NCBI RefSeq assembly: GCF_003573695.1
Contig: NC_039359.1
Coordinates: 155,860,210-155,924,209 of the forward strand
Length of the DNA stretch: 64,000 nt
Source: Papaver somniferum
Taxonomy: Eukaryota; Streptophyta; Magnoliopsida; Ranunculales; Papaveraceae
Reading direction: 5' to 3'
Shown: piece by piece, positions 1-10,961 of the stretch
How the letters are laid out: each line of letters starts with the position of its first letter
Position numbering within the stretch: the stretch's first letter is position 1
Translations under genes and position numbers: made by a program
Notes under the pieces: generated by a model
Database searches by the model: none
Told to the model about the DNA's origin: nothing
What the model saw: only the letters and a program-made list of their open reading frames with translations

Positions 1-251
1 CAACCAAGGAGATTCTTTAATACCTTCCAAGGTTCTGCCTAGATAGCTAGGGTCTGGAGTGTAAAGGTTTTGTGGGTATATCTCTTGTAAGCCCTCCCGA
101 GACTATAACTCGGCCACTAGGGCCACCTAGGGGTTTAAAGGCTTGTTGCATACGCTAAATGCAATCGACGATGCCTGCGACAGTGAGTTAGGATTTTATT
201 TTCTAGATTTGATTTGCTCGAGGACTAGCAAATAATAAGTTTGGGGGTATT
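1..251 (+). mobile_element. 3' internal end and polypurine tract of a Ty3/gypsy element
   Basis: No coding frame is evident. The stretch ends with a purine-rich tract at about 232-249 (AATAAGTTTGGGGGTA) directly before a TG start of an LTR-like sequence. A G-rich tract of this kind before an LTR is the plus-strand primer site of LTR retrotransposons. The body of the element lies to the left of the window. Confidence 0.55.
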
Positions 252-1700
252 TGATAGGCACATTTTTGTGTCTTATATAATCTCATATATTATTAGTGCT
301 AGATTTTATATTTATTATGGCTTTTTATGTCCCTGTAGGTATTTTTGGAGAAATAAGATTTTGCGGCGAAATTGGCTCGAAAAGTGGTTTTTGCGCTCGT
401 GGGAGAAAATTACTATACAGACTCTCACTTTGGATAAGGAGTAACCTAATTACTAAGGGGTAACCCATTTCCAGGCATCTGCTAAAGGGACACCAGCCAC
501 AGATAAGGGGGAGGTCACTTTCTTCCCAAATTCAAATAAAAAATTGGCGGGAAAATGTGCATCACATCTGCATGATTTTTGGGTGATGATTCGATCGATT
601 TCCAGAGCGATTCAATGGCTGAAATTGATTGGATTTACTCCCTAGGCCTAAGCAGGCCTGGTGAAGTCTTTGAATTGCACCCAAATTGGCTAGAAACCGA
701 GTTGGAGCTAAACAGGGAAAGTATTTTTACACGGACCTTATTGAGCTTATTTTTAGAAGTTCTAGAGAGACTAAAGACCTAAAACTCTTTCCAAAGATAC
801 ATATCTATGTAAGGAAGAGTTTGAGACAATCGGGAAAGCTTAGAAACGCGTGGAACGATTTAGAGAAGAGATTATTGTCGTAACTGCCAAGGAAGGAAAA
901 AAGAGATTTCAAGGAGTTTTGGGGAGATTAAATCGCTCTGTTGGCTATATATAAGTTGTTGGGAGTTCAAGGGAGGAGGTCGAACAGTTTGGGGTAATTT
1001 AGAACACCACAGAGTCGAGAAATCGAAGTTGCAGGAAGTCGAGTTCTGCTGCTGCTGTTGAAGAACACGAAGAACATTAGACCCTTCAGAGCAGTCTTTT
1101 ATTCAACAACATATATTTTCTATCGTTTCCTGTAACAGCACCTATTGCAACAGTTCTCTGTAACAGTGGTTCTGTAACAATAAAACACCTTTTTGTTACA
1201 AACACACTGCTTTATACCTCTTCTTCAATAAAACACCTTTTTGAGCTATGGATTATTATTTTGAGCGTGTTTTCACCATGAAGAGATAAACCCCTTAGCC
1301 GAGGCGACGGAGGAAGCCATTGTTCCATGAAAAGTGGTATATTTTTATTTTAATTAATTCTTGCAATTTCTTTTATGATTATTTGCATGGAATCAATATT
1401 GGAAAATTGATTTTTATTGAATGATTGTGATCCGTTTTGATGGAGCATGCTTAGTTTAAGCAAGATCTAGAACCTTGTTATATTATTCTTCATTCCTTCA
1501 ACATATTTGCGTTGGTTAAACAGCATAATGGATCTACTCTTCAAAGCACGTATCATTATTTTGTTACGACAAGATCTATTAATTTTGACTTCCAAATTGT
1601 TGATAATTGAATGAATCTGCGCATGATGCATAATTGATTCTTTCAAGCATGATTATTCTTTCAATTACTAGAACATCTCAGGAGAAAATTAAACCACAAC
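252..1700 (+). mobile_element. Ty3/gypsy LTR (3' LTR or solo), approximate right end
   Basis: The LTR starts with TGATAGG right after the polypurine tract. It carries a TATA box at about 946-953 (TATATATA) followed by a transcript-like region with several CAGCAGC/CTGTAACAG words and an AATAAA at about 1180. Around 1280-1320 there is a conserved-looking segment ending in GAGGAAGCC that I associate with the U5 region of plant gypsy LTRs (recollection). The right boundary is not fixed; 1640-1700 is a guess. No long ORF is present. Confidence 0.5.
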
Positions 1701-1959
1701 AATAATCTAGGAATAGTGAAGAACTAGATTTAGAGAAATTGATAGAAGAAGATTTGTATTGTCGATGGAAACAAAACGGGTGAACCAGTAGAAACCTAGC
1801 TGGGTCAGCTGGTTCACGGGATGGACCGGACGGTTCGACTGGTTCGCTGGGTTTTTTTAGCATGTTAGTGGGTCAAGGATGAACCAACCCATTTTTTCTA
1901 CTGGTTCACTGTTTATGGTTGAACCGTACGGTCCGGTCCGATTCTTAAAAAACTGGTAA
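1701..1959. repeat. Spacer with GGTTC-rich imperfect inverted repeat
   Basis: No gene is seen. The segment is rich in CCAGT/GGTTC words and contains an imperfect inverted pair: GGACCGGACGGTTCGAC from 1823 and its near complement around 1920-1940. It may be the remains of a small foldback element. Confidence 0.3.
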
Positions 1960-3250
1960 CAAAGCATTCAATATTCACCGTTAGATGAAAAACCTGATTT
2001 ATCCAAGCTAATATCTTTCAACCGTTATATCGAAACTTAACTTGTCACACACAAATGAAATGTATTCATTTAGGTTTGAGTAACCGTACCTAAACGTGTA
2101 CATTGGTTGGCTCACAAATGGTTGACCAATGGTTAGCCATATGAGTGCTTTCATATCTACCGTATTCATCTTTCTCATAACTAGTTCAAATGACTCATAA
2201 GAACTAGTTCAAGAGTTGTTCAATTGATTAGGTCTTTATTCATAGACACAATTGAAACAAAATCGGTTTGATTCATTTGAATCACTTCATGAACAATATA
2301 CCCACGGTTTGCAAAGATTGCATTCCTTATAATTTATTGTTTTAAGTCCATGAACTACCGATTTAAGAAATAACCAGCTTGGGTACGCGTACGGGTATGA
2401 GTACCTTAGATACCGGATTTTGAGTTGGTTTTAGTTTCCACACTCAGCAGACTTTTTCGGGTGAAAAAGTTCCGCCAGTACGCTATGGGTACACGTACCT
2501 AAGGTGACTGGTTTGTGAGTTCGTAAACTCCAAACCCAGCAGAATTTCACGGACGTGAACTTCCGCCAGTATGCTTACGTGTACGCATACCCAACCTTTC
2601 TCCTTAACCAATACTGCTTGCACACATATGCACGCACTTGGTTTCCGGCACATGGATTTATACACAAATGTGCGAACTCACTAAATGCTTACATCCATAG
2701 GTGGTTACATATTCTCAACTCTATATTTCAATCATTGAAACATTCTTCTATAATGTTATAACAGTCGTTAGACATAAAGAATCGACTATCGTCATCAAAG
2801 CTATTTTCAAGATTGAAACGTCATCATGACTTTCGTCACGGGTAAAGATGAAGATGGTTAAAGAAAAAGCTTACCAACACGTATTTCGAGAAAAAGATAG
2901 GCGAGTAAACTCGGCTCGAAATAGCAAGTGTGTATGTATGAAAAATATCATACTTATACGACTGTTGTCTCAAGAGTAGGAGATAGAGTAGATAGACTTT
3001 CGAGTGACAAGATGAGTTCAAGTCTCCACATACCTTTTAGTCGGATGAAGTTCCACCGGTTCCTTGAGTAGTTCTTCGTCTTTGCAAGATAATAGCCATG
3101 GAGTCTGGAGCTCAACTATTCCTAACTATCCTAGACCGAGACTTAGTCATAAGTATACTAGAAATCAAGACATATAGTTTTGATCACTAATATTGACAAA
3201 TATGCTTGATATAGCAACGCATGCGAGTTCGACTGAGCAATGCTCTAACA
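1960..3250 (-). mobile_element. First half of a SIRE-like copia LTR (minus orientation)
   Basis: This stretch aligns by eye, in the same orientation, with 14720-16044, which is the start-proximal part of the intact LTR at 13550-16044. It shares AACAAAGCATTCAATATTC near 1965, the CTAGTTCAAATGACTC segment near 2181, paired GTACGCGTACGGGTA words near 2390, and the terminal GCTCTAACA at 3242-3250, which is the TG start of the LTR read on the minus strand. The copies are clearly diverged. No polypurine tract follows at 3251, so only the LTR half is present. Confidence 0.65.
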
Positions 3251-3289
3251 CAATCAATTTCCTATCTCTCCTTGATCTTTGATCAAAAC

Positions 3290-3874
3290 GGAAACCACAT
3301 ATATGCTTATTTATGGGAGGAGGATTAGTTTAAAGTCTTCAACTGAGTTAAGGTAAATCTTAGGTTGTAAAGGACGTCAGCTAATTAAGGGAATCAATTG
3401 CGCAGATTCTTGCGAGATTCAAGAAGCGTAAGGAGCGAGACTGTAATTGAATCACTTTGATGGTAGATTCGGTCTCAACTACAGTCCAACGTTTTGATAG
3501 TAGCTAGAGTCTGTAGCGGCTTAATGATGTTTGATGTTCAATCTGGACTAGGTCCAGGTTTTTTTCCGCATTTGCGGTTTCCTCGCTAACAAAATTTCTA
3601 GTGTTTGTATTATTTCTTTTTCCGCATTATAATGTTTATCTTTATTGATCTTGGATATTGATCTTTTGAATCGTCCAAGAACTCTCACAGTATAATCAGG
3701 TTCACGGACTTGTTTTCGAATACATATTGATTGTGAGAGTAAGAGATACAAACTCTTCATATAATTCCTGATTGAGATTCATTAAGTTGTAACTCTCGGA
3801 ATTGTATTTGAGTTTAGTCCATACAAATTGCCTAAGAAAAAGTTGGTGGTGTATTTTAGTACCCCGCATTTTCA
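3290..3874 (+). mobile_element. Second half of the same SIRE-like LTR family (plus orientation)
   Basis: The reverse complement of this stretch matches 13550-14250, the end-proximal part of the intact LTR. Shared landmarks are GACTAGGTCCAGG near 3547, TTTGCGGTTTCCTCG near 3570, TTAGTCCATACAAATTG near 3815 and the terminal ACCCCGCATTTTCA ending at 3874. It lies head-to-head with the half LTR on its left, so the two halves are in opposite orientation. Confidence 0.65.
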
Positions 3875-4243
3875 CAAACAAAGTGTTATATTTATCGAAA
3901 CAAGGTGTTATTTGGTCTGACTTGGGCCGAGTCAGACCAAATAAAAATAAGAGAATCGTTGAAATAACAGAATATCTCTTAAAATATTGCTACTACGGGA
4001 ATCAGTAGCGTGCAACCCGTTAAGCGCCCATGTGATCCTCTGCAACTCACCAATTACATAGATCTACATCTAGTATATCTTTTTTTTGATGCTCAAATCA
4101 TGCATCTTTCCTGGATTACACCTTGGTGTTTGCAATTTGCCTGAAAGTAAATGCACTCTGAAACTCTAAGTAATTTTTCATGTCAAGCTGTTGGGTTTCT
4201 CTCTATATAGTATTTGGCGATACAAATCGTTGAAGATAACAAA
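3875..4243 (+). promoter_or_regulatory. Upstream region of the P450 gene
   Basis: This is the presumed promoter. A TATA-like CTATATAG lies at about 4203-4210, 35 bases before the ATG at 4244, which is close for a core promoter with a short leader. The segment at about 4010-4110 (GTTAAGCGC, CCTCTGCAACTCA, GATGCTCAAA, CATGCAT) is repeated in inverted orientation at about 9830-9918 beyond the ABCG gene. No ORF of note. Confidence 0.4.
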
Positions 4244-6002
4244 ATGTCTCTAAGAGTATTGCTACAATGGGGATCAGCGTTAATGGAGCAACCAGGTGCA
4301 GCAACCTCACTACTAATAGTTCTGTTTATAATTCCTATTGGTCTCTTCTTTATCATGTTTGGATTTAAAACAAAAACAAAACTGCATTTACCTCCTTCAC
4401 CTCCTAATAAGCTTCCAATTCTTGGTCATCTATTTCAAATAGGAAGACTCCCTCACGTAAATCTTCAACGTTTAGCTCGAAAACATGGTTCTCTCATGCT
4501 TTTATACTTGGGTAATATTCCATTACTTGTTGTATCTTCTGCTGAATTAGCTAAAGAAATCTTCCATACCCATGACCATGTCTTCGCTAGTAGACCTTTT
4601 ATGTATGTTGCCAAGAAATTTTCCTATAACTACAAGGACTTTGCATTTACACCGTACGGCGAGTATTGGAAACAAATGCGAAAAATTTGCGTACTTCAAC
4701 TTTTAAATGCAAAGAGAATACACTCGTTTCGATCAATAAGAACAGAAGAAGTAGCAGCCATGCTCGATAAGATCAGTAGTGGTAGTGGTGGTACTTCAAA
4801 TCTTTCTTCTCCATCATCATCACCGGATGACAAGAGTTATGTGGCGGTAGATTTGACGGGAATCTTGATGTCGTTTACGTCGGATGTTATATGCAGAGTT
4901 GCGTTAGGGAGAAAATACTCTGATGAAGAAATGATTGGGAGGAAGTTCGGAGATATGGTCAGGGATATGTTTTGTTTGTTTTCTGTTGAGAATGTCGGAG
5001 ACTTTATACCTTGGCTTTCATGGGTGAATAATTTCAATGGCTTATACAGAAAAGTGGACAAGACCTTCAAAGAATTTGATGGCTTTCTAGATGTTGTCGT
5101 CGAAGAACACATTCAAGGTCGTAAGAAAAGGGCATCTTTACTATCGACATCAAGTGATTGCACCACTGAAGAAGATTTTGTCGACGTGTTGCTTGGCATT
5201 CACGAATGTGGTGGATCAACCGGGGATTTACTTGAAAAAGATAACATCAAAGCCATCGTTCTGGTAATTCACAGGTTATATTCGACGTGCACGATATTCT
5301 TATTAGCTTCATTAGTTGAAATCCTTGTAATTGTGTAGTCTTCTTACTTTGCAGGATATTTTTATCGGTGCAACTGATTCATCGACTTCACTTCTAGAAT
5401 GGGCAATGGCCGAGCATCTAAGGAACCCAAAGATTATGAAACAAGCTCAAGAAGAAGTAAGAGGGATAGTAAAAGGGAAACCAAATGTCACAGAAGATGA
5501 TCTCGGCGAAATGCATTACTTGCATGCTGTGATTAAGGAAACTCTACGGGTCCATCCACCAGCTCCCTTACTCGTTCCACACCAGTCGATTGAATCCAGC
5601 AAACTGCAAGGTTATGATATTCCAGCCAATGCTATAATCTTAACCAATGCTTGGGCCATCGGAAGAGACCCCATTTCATGGAAAGAACCTGAGAACTTCG
5701 AACCACAGAGATTCATGAATTCTTCTATTGATTACAAAGGACAACATTTCGAGTTTATTCCGTTTGGAGTTGGAAGAAGGGGTTGCCCTGGAATACACTT
5801 TGCAGAATGCGTGATTGAACTGGCTCTAGCTAATCTTTTACATCGATTTGACTGGGTGTTGCCTAATGGTCTAAAAGAACATGAGCTAGATATGTCGGAA
5901 GCAGGCGTTGGTGTTATAACCACCAAGAAGACTCCATTAGTTATTGTTGCAATTGATCATCTTCAAACATCCCACCAATGGCATACTAGTGTATGCAAGT
6001 GA
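4244..6002 (+). CDS. Cytochrome P450, CYP71-clan (A-type), 2 exons
   Basis: Predicted heme monooxygenase, anchored in the ER membrane. Exons 4244-5263 and 5355-6002; the intron 5264-5354 is GT-AG, phase 0, at the position usual for A-type P450s. The spliced product is about 555 residues, slightly longer than the usual 500 because of a long N-terminus, a serine-rich insert near residue 180 and a short C-terminal tail. Visible in order: hydrophobic anchor (about residues 20-40), proline-rich hinge LPPSPPNKLPILGH, a C-helix WKQMRK, I-helix GATDSS, K-helix KETLR (ExxR), FEPQRF (PERF-type) and the heme loop FGVGRRGCPG with the cysteine ligand. The start is the first ATG before the membrane anchor; an upstream TTG is not a plant start. 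The I-helix has Ser where Thr is usual. The subfamily and substrate cannot be told. The neighbours are an ABCG exporter and a cis-prenyltransferase. Confidence 0.9.
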
Positions 6003-6719
6003 AAGATATGTAATATTCATGAACTGAATCCGATGGCTTTTGTTTTGTAAGTTTCTCATCTGAACCTCGCGCAGATGTTAACAGTAGGTAATTCGAAAAA
6101 TATGTAATATTCATACTATCTTCTTTTAAATTACTGTGAAAATAAAATATTCAAAGTTGTATTGTGAAAATGCCCATTCCAAGCCACCTTTTATTTTATT
6201 GAAAGGATTCGAACTCCAACAGCCTTAATGTGTTGGGTTAAACGTGTTGTTGGAAAAATAGAAAACCCCCACCTTAAAAGGTCGTGGTAGTCTGTAGACT
6301 CGGTACCGTATGTTCAATCTAATTTATTAATAATCATTTGGATTTAAAACTCATCCATAAACTTCCACACCAAAGCTGTCAGACAATTCTTTCTAAGTTA
6401 TCAGAAGCAACAGCTCGATCATTTCTGTTAATCGATGATGCCGTAAGCAAGTGTTACAGCAATGATTGGAGTAAAAATATAGAGAGAAGGAACAAGTCTA
6501 TCACCGAATAAGTAGACGTGATTGAAGTAACGCTTACTTAGGACGTCACCTACTAACAGACGTGATCGCATCGTCTTGGATTAAAAAAAAAATAAGAGAA
6601 AATCTTAAATTTATTAGATTGAGATTTATGTCTCCAAATTAATTAAGGTGTTGAATATGTTGCTTCCAGAAGTTGAAGTGAAAACAATAGAAAGTGTTGC
6701 CACAATCTAAATATAGAAC
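6003..6719. other. Intergenic region between P450 and ABCG gene
   Basis: It holds the P450 3' UTR (AATAAAATATTC near 6142 could be a poly(A) signal), an AT-rich spacer, and the ABCG promoter and leader. A duplicated ACGTGA-type motif (AGACGTGATTG near 6513, AGACGTGATCG near 6559) sits about 200 bases before the ABCG start. No gene is seen. Confidence 0.4.
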
Positions 6720-8744
6720 ATGGAAGGAGGCAGTAAGGTTATTAATGATGAACTAAATTTCCAAGTAAGGTTTGAGTTGGGAGAGACATCGATGTCTTAT
6801 GAGGATGATATTGAAGAACCTAACAACATGATGAAAACATCTATTACTCCATTTGTTCTCGCATTCAGTAATCTGAGTTACAGCCTTAATACAGGTACGA
6901 AAATGACGCTTCCTACTAGTATATTTAGCCGAAAATATACCAAAAAACTACACAAGTCCTCCAAGGAGAAAATCTTGTTGAATGATATCTCAGGTGAAGC
7001 TAGAGAAGGAGAAATTCTAGCTATTCTTGGTCCCAGTGGGTCGGGGAAGTCAACCTTGCTGGATGCCCTTGCGAATAGGATCTCTACGAAAAGCTTGAAA
7101 GGATCAGTAACAATGAACGGTGAAACACTAGAGGTAGGGGTTCTTAAAATGATATCCGCTTATGTCATGCAAGACGATTTGTTATTCCCTATGTTAACAG
7201 TTGAAGAGACACTAATGTTCTCGGCGGAGTTTAGATTGCCTCGTTCGTTCTCAAAAACCAAGAAAATGGCAAGAGTTCAAGCTGTGATCGATGAGCTTGG
7301 GTTGCGTAATGCAGCAAATACCTTAATAGGAGATGAAGGTCATAGAGGCATCTCTGGTGGCGAACGTCGTCGTGTTTCAATTGGAGTTGATATAATTCAT
7401 GATCCCATTATGTTGTTTCTTGACGAGCCAATCTCAGGACTTGATTCATCGTGTGCTTACATGGTGGTGAAAGTCCTTCAACGAATTGCTCGGACTGGGA
7501 GGATAGTTATTATGTCCGTTCACCAACCTAGTTCCAGAGTTGTTGGTCTACTCGACCAAATGATCTTCCTCTCACAAGGGGAAACCGTCTACTACGGTTC
7601 ACCCACTCATCTCTCACTTTTCTTGTCGGACTTTGGACATCCTATCCCTGAGAATGAAGATAGAGCCGAATTCATGCTAGATTTATACAGCGGACTTGAA
7701 AGCATACCTGGTGGGACAAAAAGTATCGTCGAATTCAACAAACTGCGACAGAAATTAGTAAACAACCAGCAATTCAATTCAGACTATTCTAATGGGTTGC
7801 GTGTAAGCATAAAACAAGCAATTATATCAAGGGGAAAACTCAATGACAGTATTAATGTTATCGACGTTGCTCAAACATCTACCATCTCGAAATTTGCAAA
7901 TCCATTCTGGGTTGAGATCGTTATATTGGTGAAACGATCATTAACAAACTCAAAGCGAGTTCCCAAAGTGTTTATGCTTCAAATTGGTGGTGTTGTGTTC
8001 ATAGGTTGTATCTTAGCCAGTGTGTATTGGCAGCTTGATAAAACAGGAAGAGGTATTGAAGAACGGATAGGGTTCTTCGCTTTTATAGTGACCACCATCT
8101 TCTTTTGCTCCACAGATGTGCTAGCCGTATTCCTCCAAGAAAGGTACATCTTTATGAGAGAAACAACTTATAACTCATACCGTCGTTCATCTTATGTTCT
8201 GTATCACTCAATTCTAGTTATACCCTCGTTATTCATATTTTCTATTTTACTAGCATCATTGACGTTCTTGCCAGTAGGTCTAGATGGTGGATTTTCAAGT
8301 TTCTTATTCTATTTCTTTGCGATATTCGCATCATTTTGGTCGGCTAACTCGTTAGTTAGTTTGGTCTCAGGATTGGTTTCTCAAGTTACGTTGGGTTACA
8401 TTGTAGTTATGCCTCTAATTGGCTCATTCCTTCACTTGAGTGGTTTCTTTATAAACAGAGATAGAATTCCATCATATTGGATATGGTTCCATTATATTTC
8501 TGCTGTAAAATATCCATATCAGGCCATCCTGTTAAACGAATTCGACAAGCCAAATATGTGTCTGCTAGAAGGTGTTGCTCCAGATAGGTCTTGCTTACTG
8601 TTTGGATTGGATATAGTGAGAAAGGAAGACGCTACCGACTTAAGCAAATGGAGTTGCTTTTGGATCACTTTAGCGATGGGCGTTTTCTACAGAATTCTCT
8701 TGTATATTTCTTTACTGTTTGGCAGCAGGAACAAGAGGAAGTAG
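6720..8744 (+). CDS. ABCG half-size transporter (WBC subfamily), intronless
   Basis: Predicted ATP-driven exporter in the plasma membrane, working as a dimer. Its 674 residues have NBD-then-TMD order. Motifs by residue: Walker A GPSGSGKS 104-111, Q-loop Gln151, signature ISGGERRR 211-218, Walker B MLFLDEP 231-237, D-loop SGLDSS 239-244 and H-loop His268. The N-terminus and the stretch SAYVMQDDLLFPMLTVEETL match the ABCG1/2/6/16/20 group, whose Arabidopsis members export suberin or pollen-wall lipids; this is knowledge of the group, not proof of cargo. About six hydrophobic segments follow from residue 420, and the C-terminus is basic (GSRNKRK). The usual Thr between DEP and SGLD is Ile here. 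A truncated second copy of its 3' end lies at 12257-12402. The ATG is the first in frame after an AT-rich leader. Confidence 0.93.
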   Translation: MEGGSKVINDELNFQVRFELGETSMSYEDDIEEPNNMMKTSITPFVLAFSNLSYSLNTGTKMTLPTSIFSRKYTKKLHKSSKEKILLNDISGEAREGEILAILGPSGSGKSTLLDALANRISTKSLKGSVTMNGETLEVGVLKMISAYVMQDDLLFPMLTVEETLMFSAEFRLPRSFSKTKKMARVQAVIDELGLRNAANTLIGDEGHRGISGGERRRVSIGVDIIHDPIMLFLDEPISGLDSSCAYMVVKVLQRIARTGRIVIMSVHQPSSRVVGLLDQMIFLSQGETVYYGSPTHLSLFLSDFGHPIPENEDRAEFMLDLYSGLESIPGGTKSIVEFNKLRQKLVNNQQFNSDYSNGLRVSIKQAIISRGKLNDSINVIDVAQTSTISKFANPFWVEIVILVKRSLTNSKRVPKVFMLQIGGVVFIGCILASVYWQLDKTGRGIEERIGFFAFIVTTIFFCSTDVLAVFLQERYIFMRETTYNSYRRSSYVLYHSILVIPSLFIFSILLASLTFLPVGLDGGFSSFLFYFFAIFASFWSANSLVSLVSGLVSQVTLGYIVVMPLIGSFLHLSGFFINRDRIPSYWIWFHYISAVKYPYQAILLNEFDKPNMCLLEGVAPDRSCLLFGLDIVRKEDATDLSKWSCFWITLAMGVFYRILLYISLLFGSRNKRK

Positions 8745-9829
8745 TTCTACTAGACAAACTAGTTTTTCACATGTCTTGTTGCAGTGACAGTTTTTCAGTT
8801 GTTATGTAATATTTTCCTCAACATTTTTTTTTTCTTCTTTTTGCTAAATTAAAAATTTTCATTTAAAACTTGGGTTAGTCAAATATGCGAAGCGGTCAGA
8901 GGGTGGAATCTTCGGTTGAAAATGAATTTGGACTTCTGACCCAACAATAAGAGCCAGTTCTTTCCAATTTGGCTAATCCAAGTTGGTTTTTAATGAGATT
9001 TCACGTCAATATTGTTTAAAGGGCGTGCACAAAAACATACTCTTATGATCCCATGGAAACTTGTAATTTTGTATGCATCATAGAACTTCATCTGCATAAA
9101 CTTTCATACCAAAGTAAAAGAGAGAACATTTATTAGGAGTTTTGGTTTCAATTTTAAAAAAAATGATTTCCTTTATAATTATTTATAGTTTTTTTTTTTT
9201 GCCACAATGTGTTCCAGCTTGAGATTAAAATGGAAAATGAAAAAAAAGCAAAAAAAAGAAAAAAATGTAGCCAAGGGTTAAGGCACATACGAAGGCAACG
9301 CATATGCTTGTATTCTAAATTCAGTACGCCTTACTTACGGTGGTGTTTATTCTGAAATTTATGTGTTTGGATTAATTTAAGAGCTAAATTGCTCTTTCCC
9401 CGAAGTTCCCATTCATCAAAAATGAATCTTTTTTAGCATTTTTCGTGGGTGTCCTCCAAGATTCCTCGTTACGCATCCGTTATACACATAATACAGCACG
9501 TGTGTCTTCCTGTTCTCCTTGGTACTAGCATAAAATACAAATGAACTATTTTGTACTAATGGGTCCTACCGTCCTAGGTTTCCGTTCACTATAGTGTTTG
9601 GGTCTCAAATTTGTCTTTAGTGCATGTGGGTATCATGAAAATGAGAAACCAACTGCAGCTTGACATGATTAATAAGGTTTTTCAATAATTAATTTGAGTT
9701 CCATTAAAATAAAAAGAGAGCATCCTACTCCAGGCAGGCAAAGACAAGGCCTTAAACAACAGAAAAATATACTCTGAAATGTCGTCGTGCAGCGTGCTGT
9801 AACGTGTAAGCTAGTAAACATGCATGATT

Positions 9830-9918
9830 TTGAGCATCAAAATGAAGCTAGTAGGTCCATGTAACATGCGTGGTTGAGTTGCAGAGGGACCCACATTGTG
9901 CGCTTAACAGTCTGTAGA
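9830..9918 (-). repeat. Inverted copy of the P450 upstream segment
   Basis: The reverse complement of this stretch shares GTTAAGCGC, CCTCTGCAACTCA, ACATGGACCTAC, GATGCTCAAA and CATGCAT, in that order and at similar spacing, with about 4010-4120 upstream of the P450. It is either an inverted duplication or a shared small repeat element. Confidence 0.5.
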
Positions 9919-10753
9919 TAAACACTTGATTATAGTTTTTGGAATCGGTCGCGCTAGGCGCATCGCGCCTTCCACGCCACTTACTCGCGGTCTGAATTGT
10001 CAATGTTACGTGTCACAAAACTTTGGATACGCTGGCTACACGTAGGTTTGAGGAGAGGGGAAAAGTTTGAAGGATAAAGATTTTATTTCTGAAACAGTTG
10101 CGAGAGTTAATAGATCTTACAAATCCAAAACAGTTTAAAGAAAGTTGTTCTTGGTGATGATGATTGATGAAATACTTTTTTTTTTATCATGAATTTACAA
10201 CAGTACAATGAAGGAGACAGATGATGATGATGATGATTCAAAAACAGATAGGTTCTGATCTTCACCAAATAATCTAACATTTTCTCCTTCTGAATGTTAT
10301 CTGTTTATAAACCCAAATCAGAAGATTACAAATTGTGAAAAATCGAGATGATTCTATCAGTGGGATATTTAAAAGGCATCCGAAATCACTGGAATGAACT
10401 AAATTCTTACAGCTGCCGGAAGAGATAATAGAGTCCGAGCAATTCTTAATCCTTAAGACCATAATTCTAAATATGGATCTGCTTCGTGTGTTTTTTCCAG
10501 TGATTTTTAAAGAAACTCAATGATAACAACATCCTTCAACCGAGTAGGTTTAAGATAGCGTTGATGATGTTAATTATAATTACTGGATTGATTCTGAGTG
10601 AGAAGACGAAGAAAATGAAGAAGGAGAAAGAGAGAATAAAAGTCAAAGAATTTTCACTTGGGCTGTTCTCTTTCCTAGATTAGTGACGTGTGATACTATA
10701 ACTCCACGTCTATTAGCCACGTTTATTTGCCACCTCGGAACGCGTGGAAGCAG

Positions 10754-10791
10754 CGGGGATTGAGCGCGTTTTCGGGGATTGAGCGCGTTTT
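10754..10791. repeat. 19-base tandem direct repeat
   Basis: Two exact adjacent copies of CGGGGATTGAGCGCGTTTT lie about 170 bases before the cis-prenyltransferase start. The GC-rich GCGCG core stands out from the AT-rich surroundings. Confidence 0.75.
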
Positions 10792-10961
10792 CTAGCATTA
10801 TGCGAGGAAAACTTCTTAAACAGCTAGCGCTGGACAAGTTTCTCAAAATCTCGCCAGAGTTTTAGTGTTCTCTATGTGAGAGTAGTAAAGGTATTGTAGC
10901 AGAAGTATTGATTTCACAATTCTTCTATTTTTCTCTTGTTTCCAAGATCTGCATATCAGAG

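Larger units (their letters stand above)
8745..10961. other. Intergenic region between ABCG gene and cis-prenyltransferase
   Basis: No gene is supported. It begins with the ABCG 3' UTR (8745-8820), whose sequence is echoed after the ABCG fragment near 12403-12470. It contains poly-purine runs (9190-9270), the inverted copy of the P450 upstream segment (9830-9918), a GA-rich leader-like stretch (10600-10640) and a 19-base direct repeat (10754-10791). The last 100 bases are the probable cis-prenyltransferase promoter and leader. Confidence 0.4.

Noticed and set aside
4837..5112. Minus-strand frame inside the P450
   Set aside because: Shadow of exon 1; no family resemblance.
6195..6260. GATTCGAACTCC phrase, possible tRNA or SINE box B
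   Set aside because: No matching box A at the right distance and no cloverleaf.
8591..8809. Second plus-strand frame at the end of the ABCG gene
   Set aside because: It is a shadow of the ABCG coding frame.
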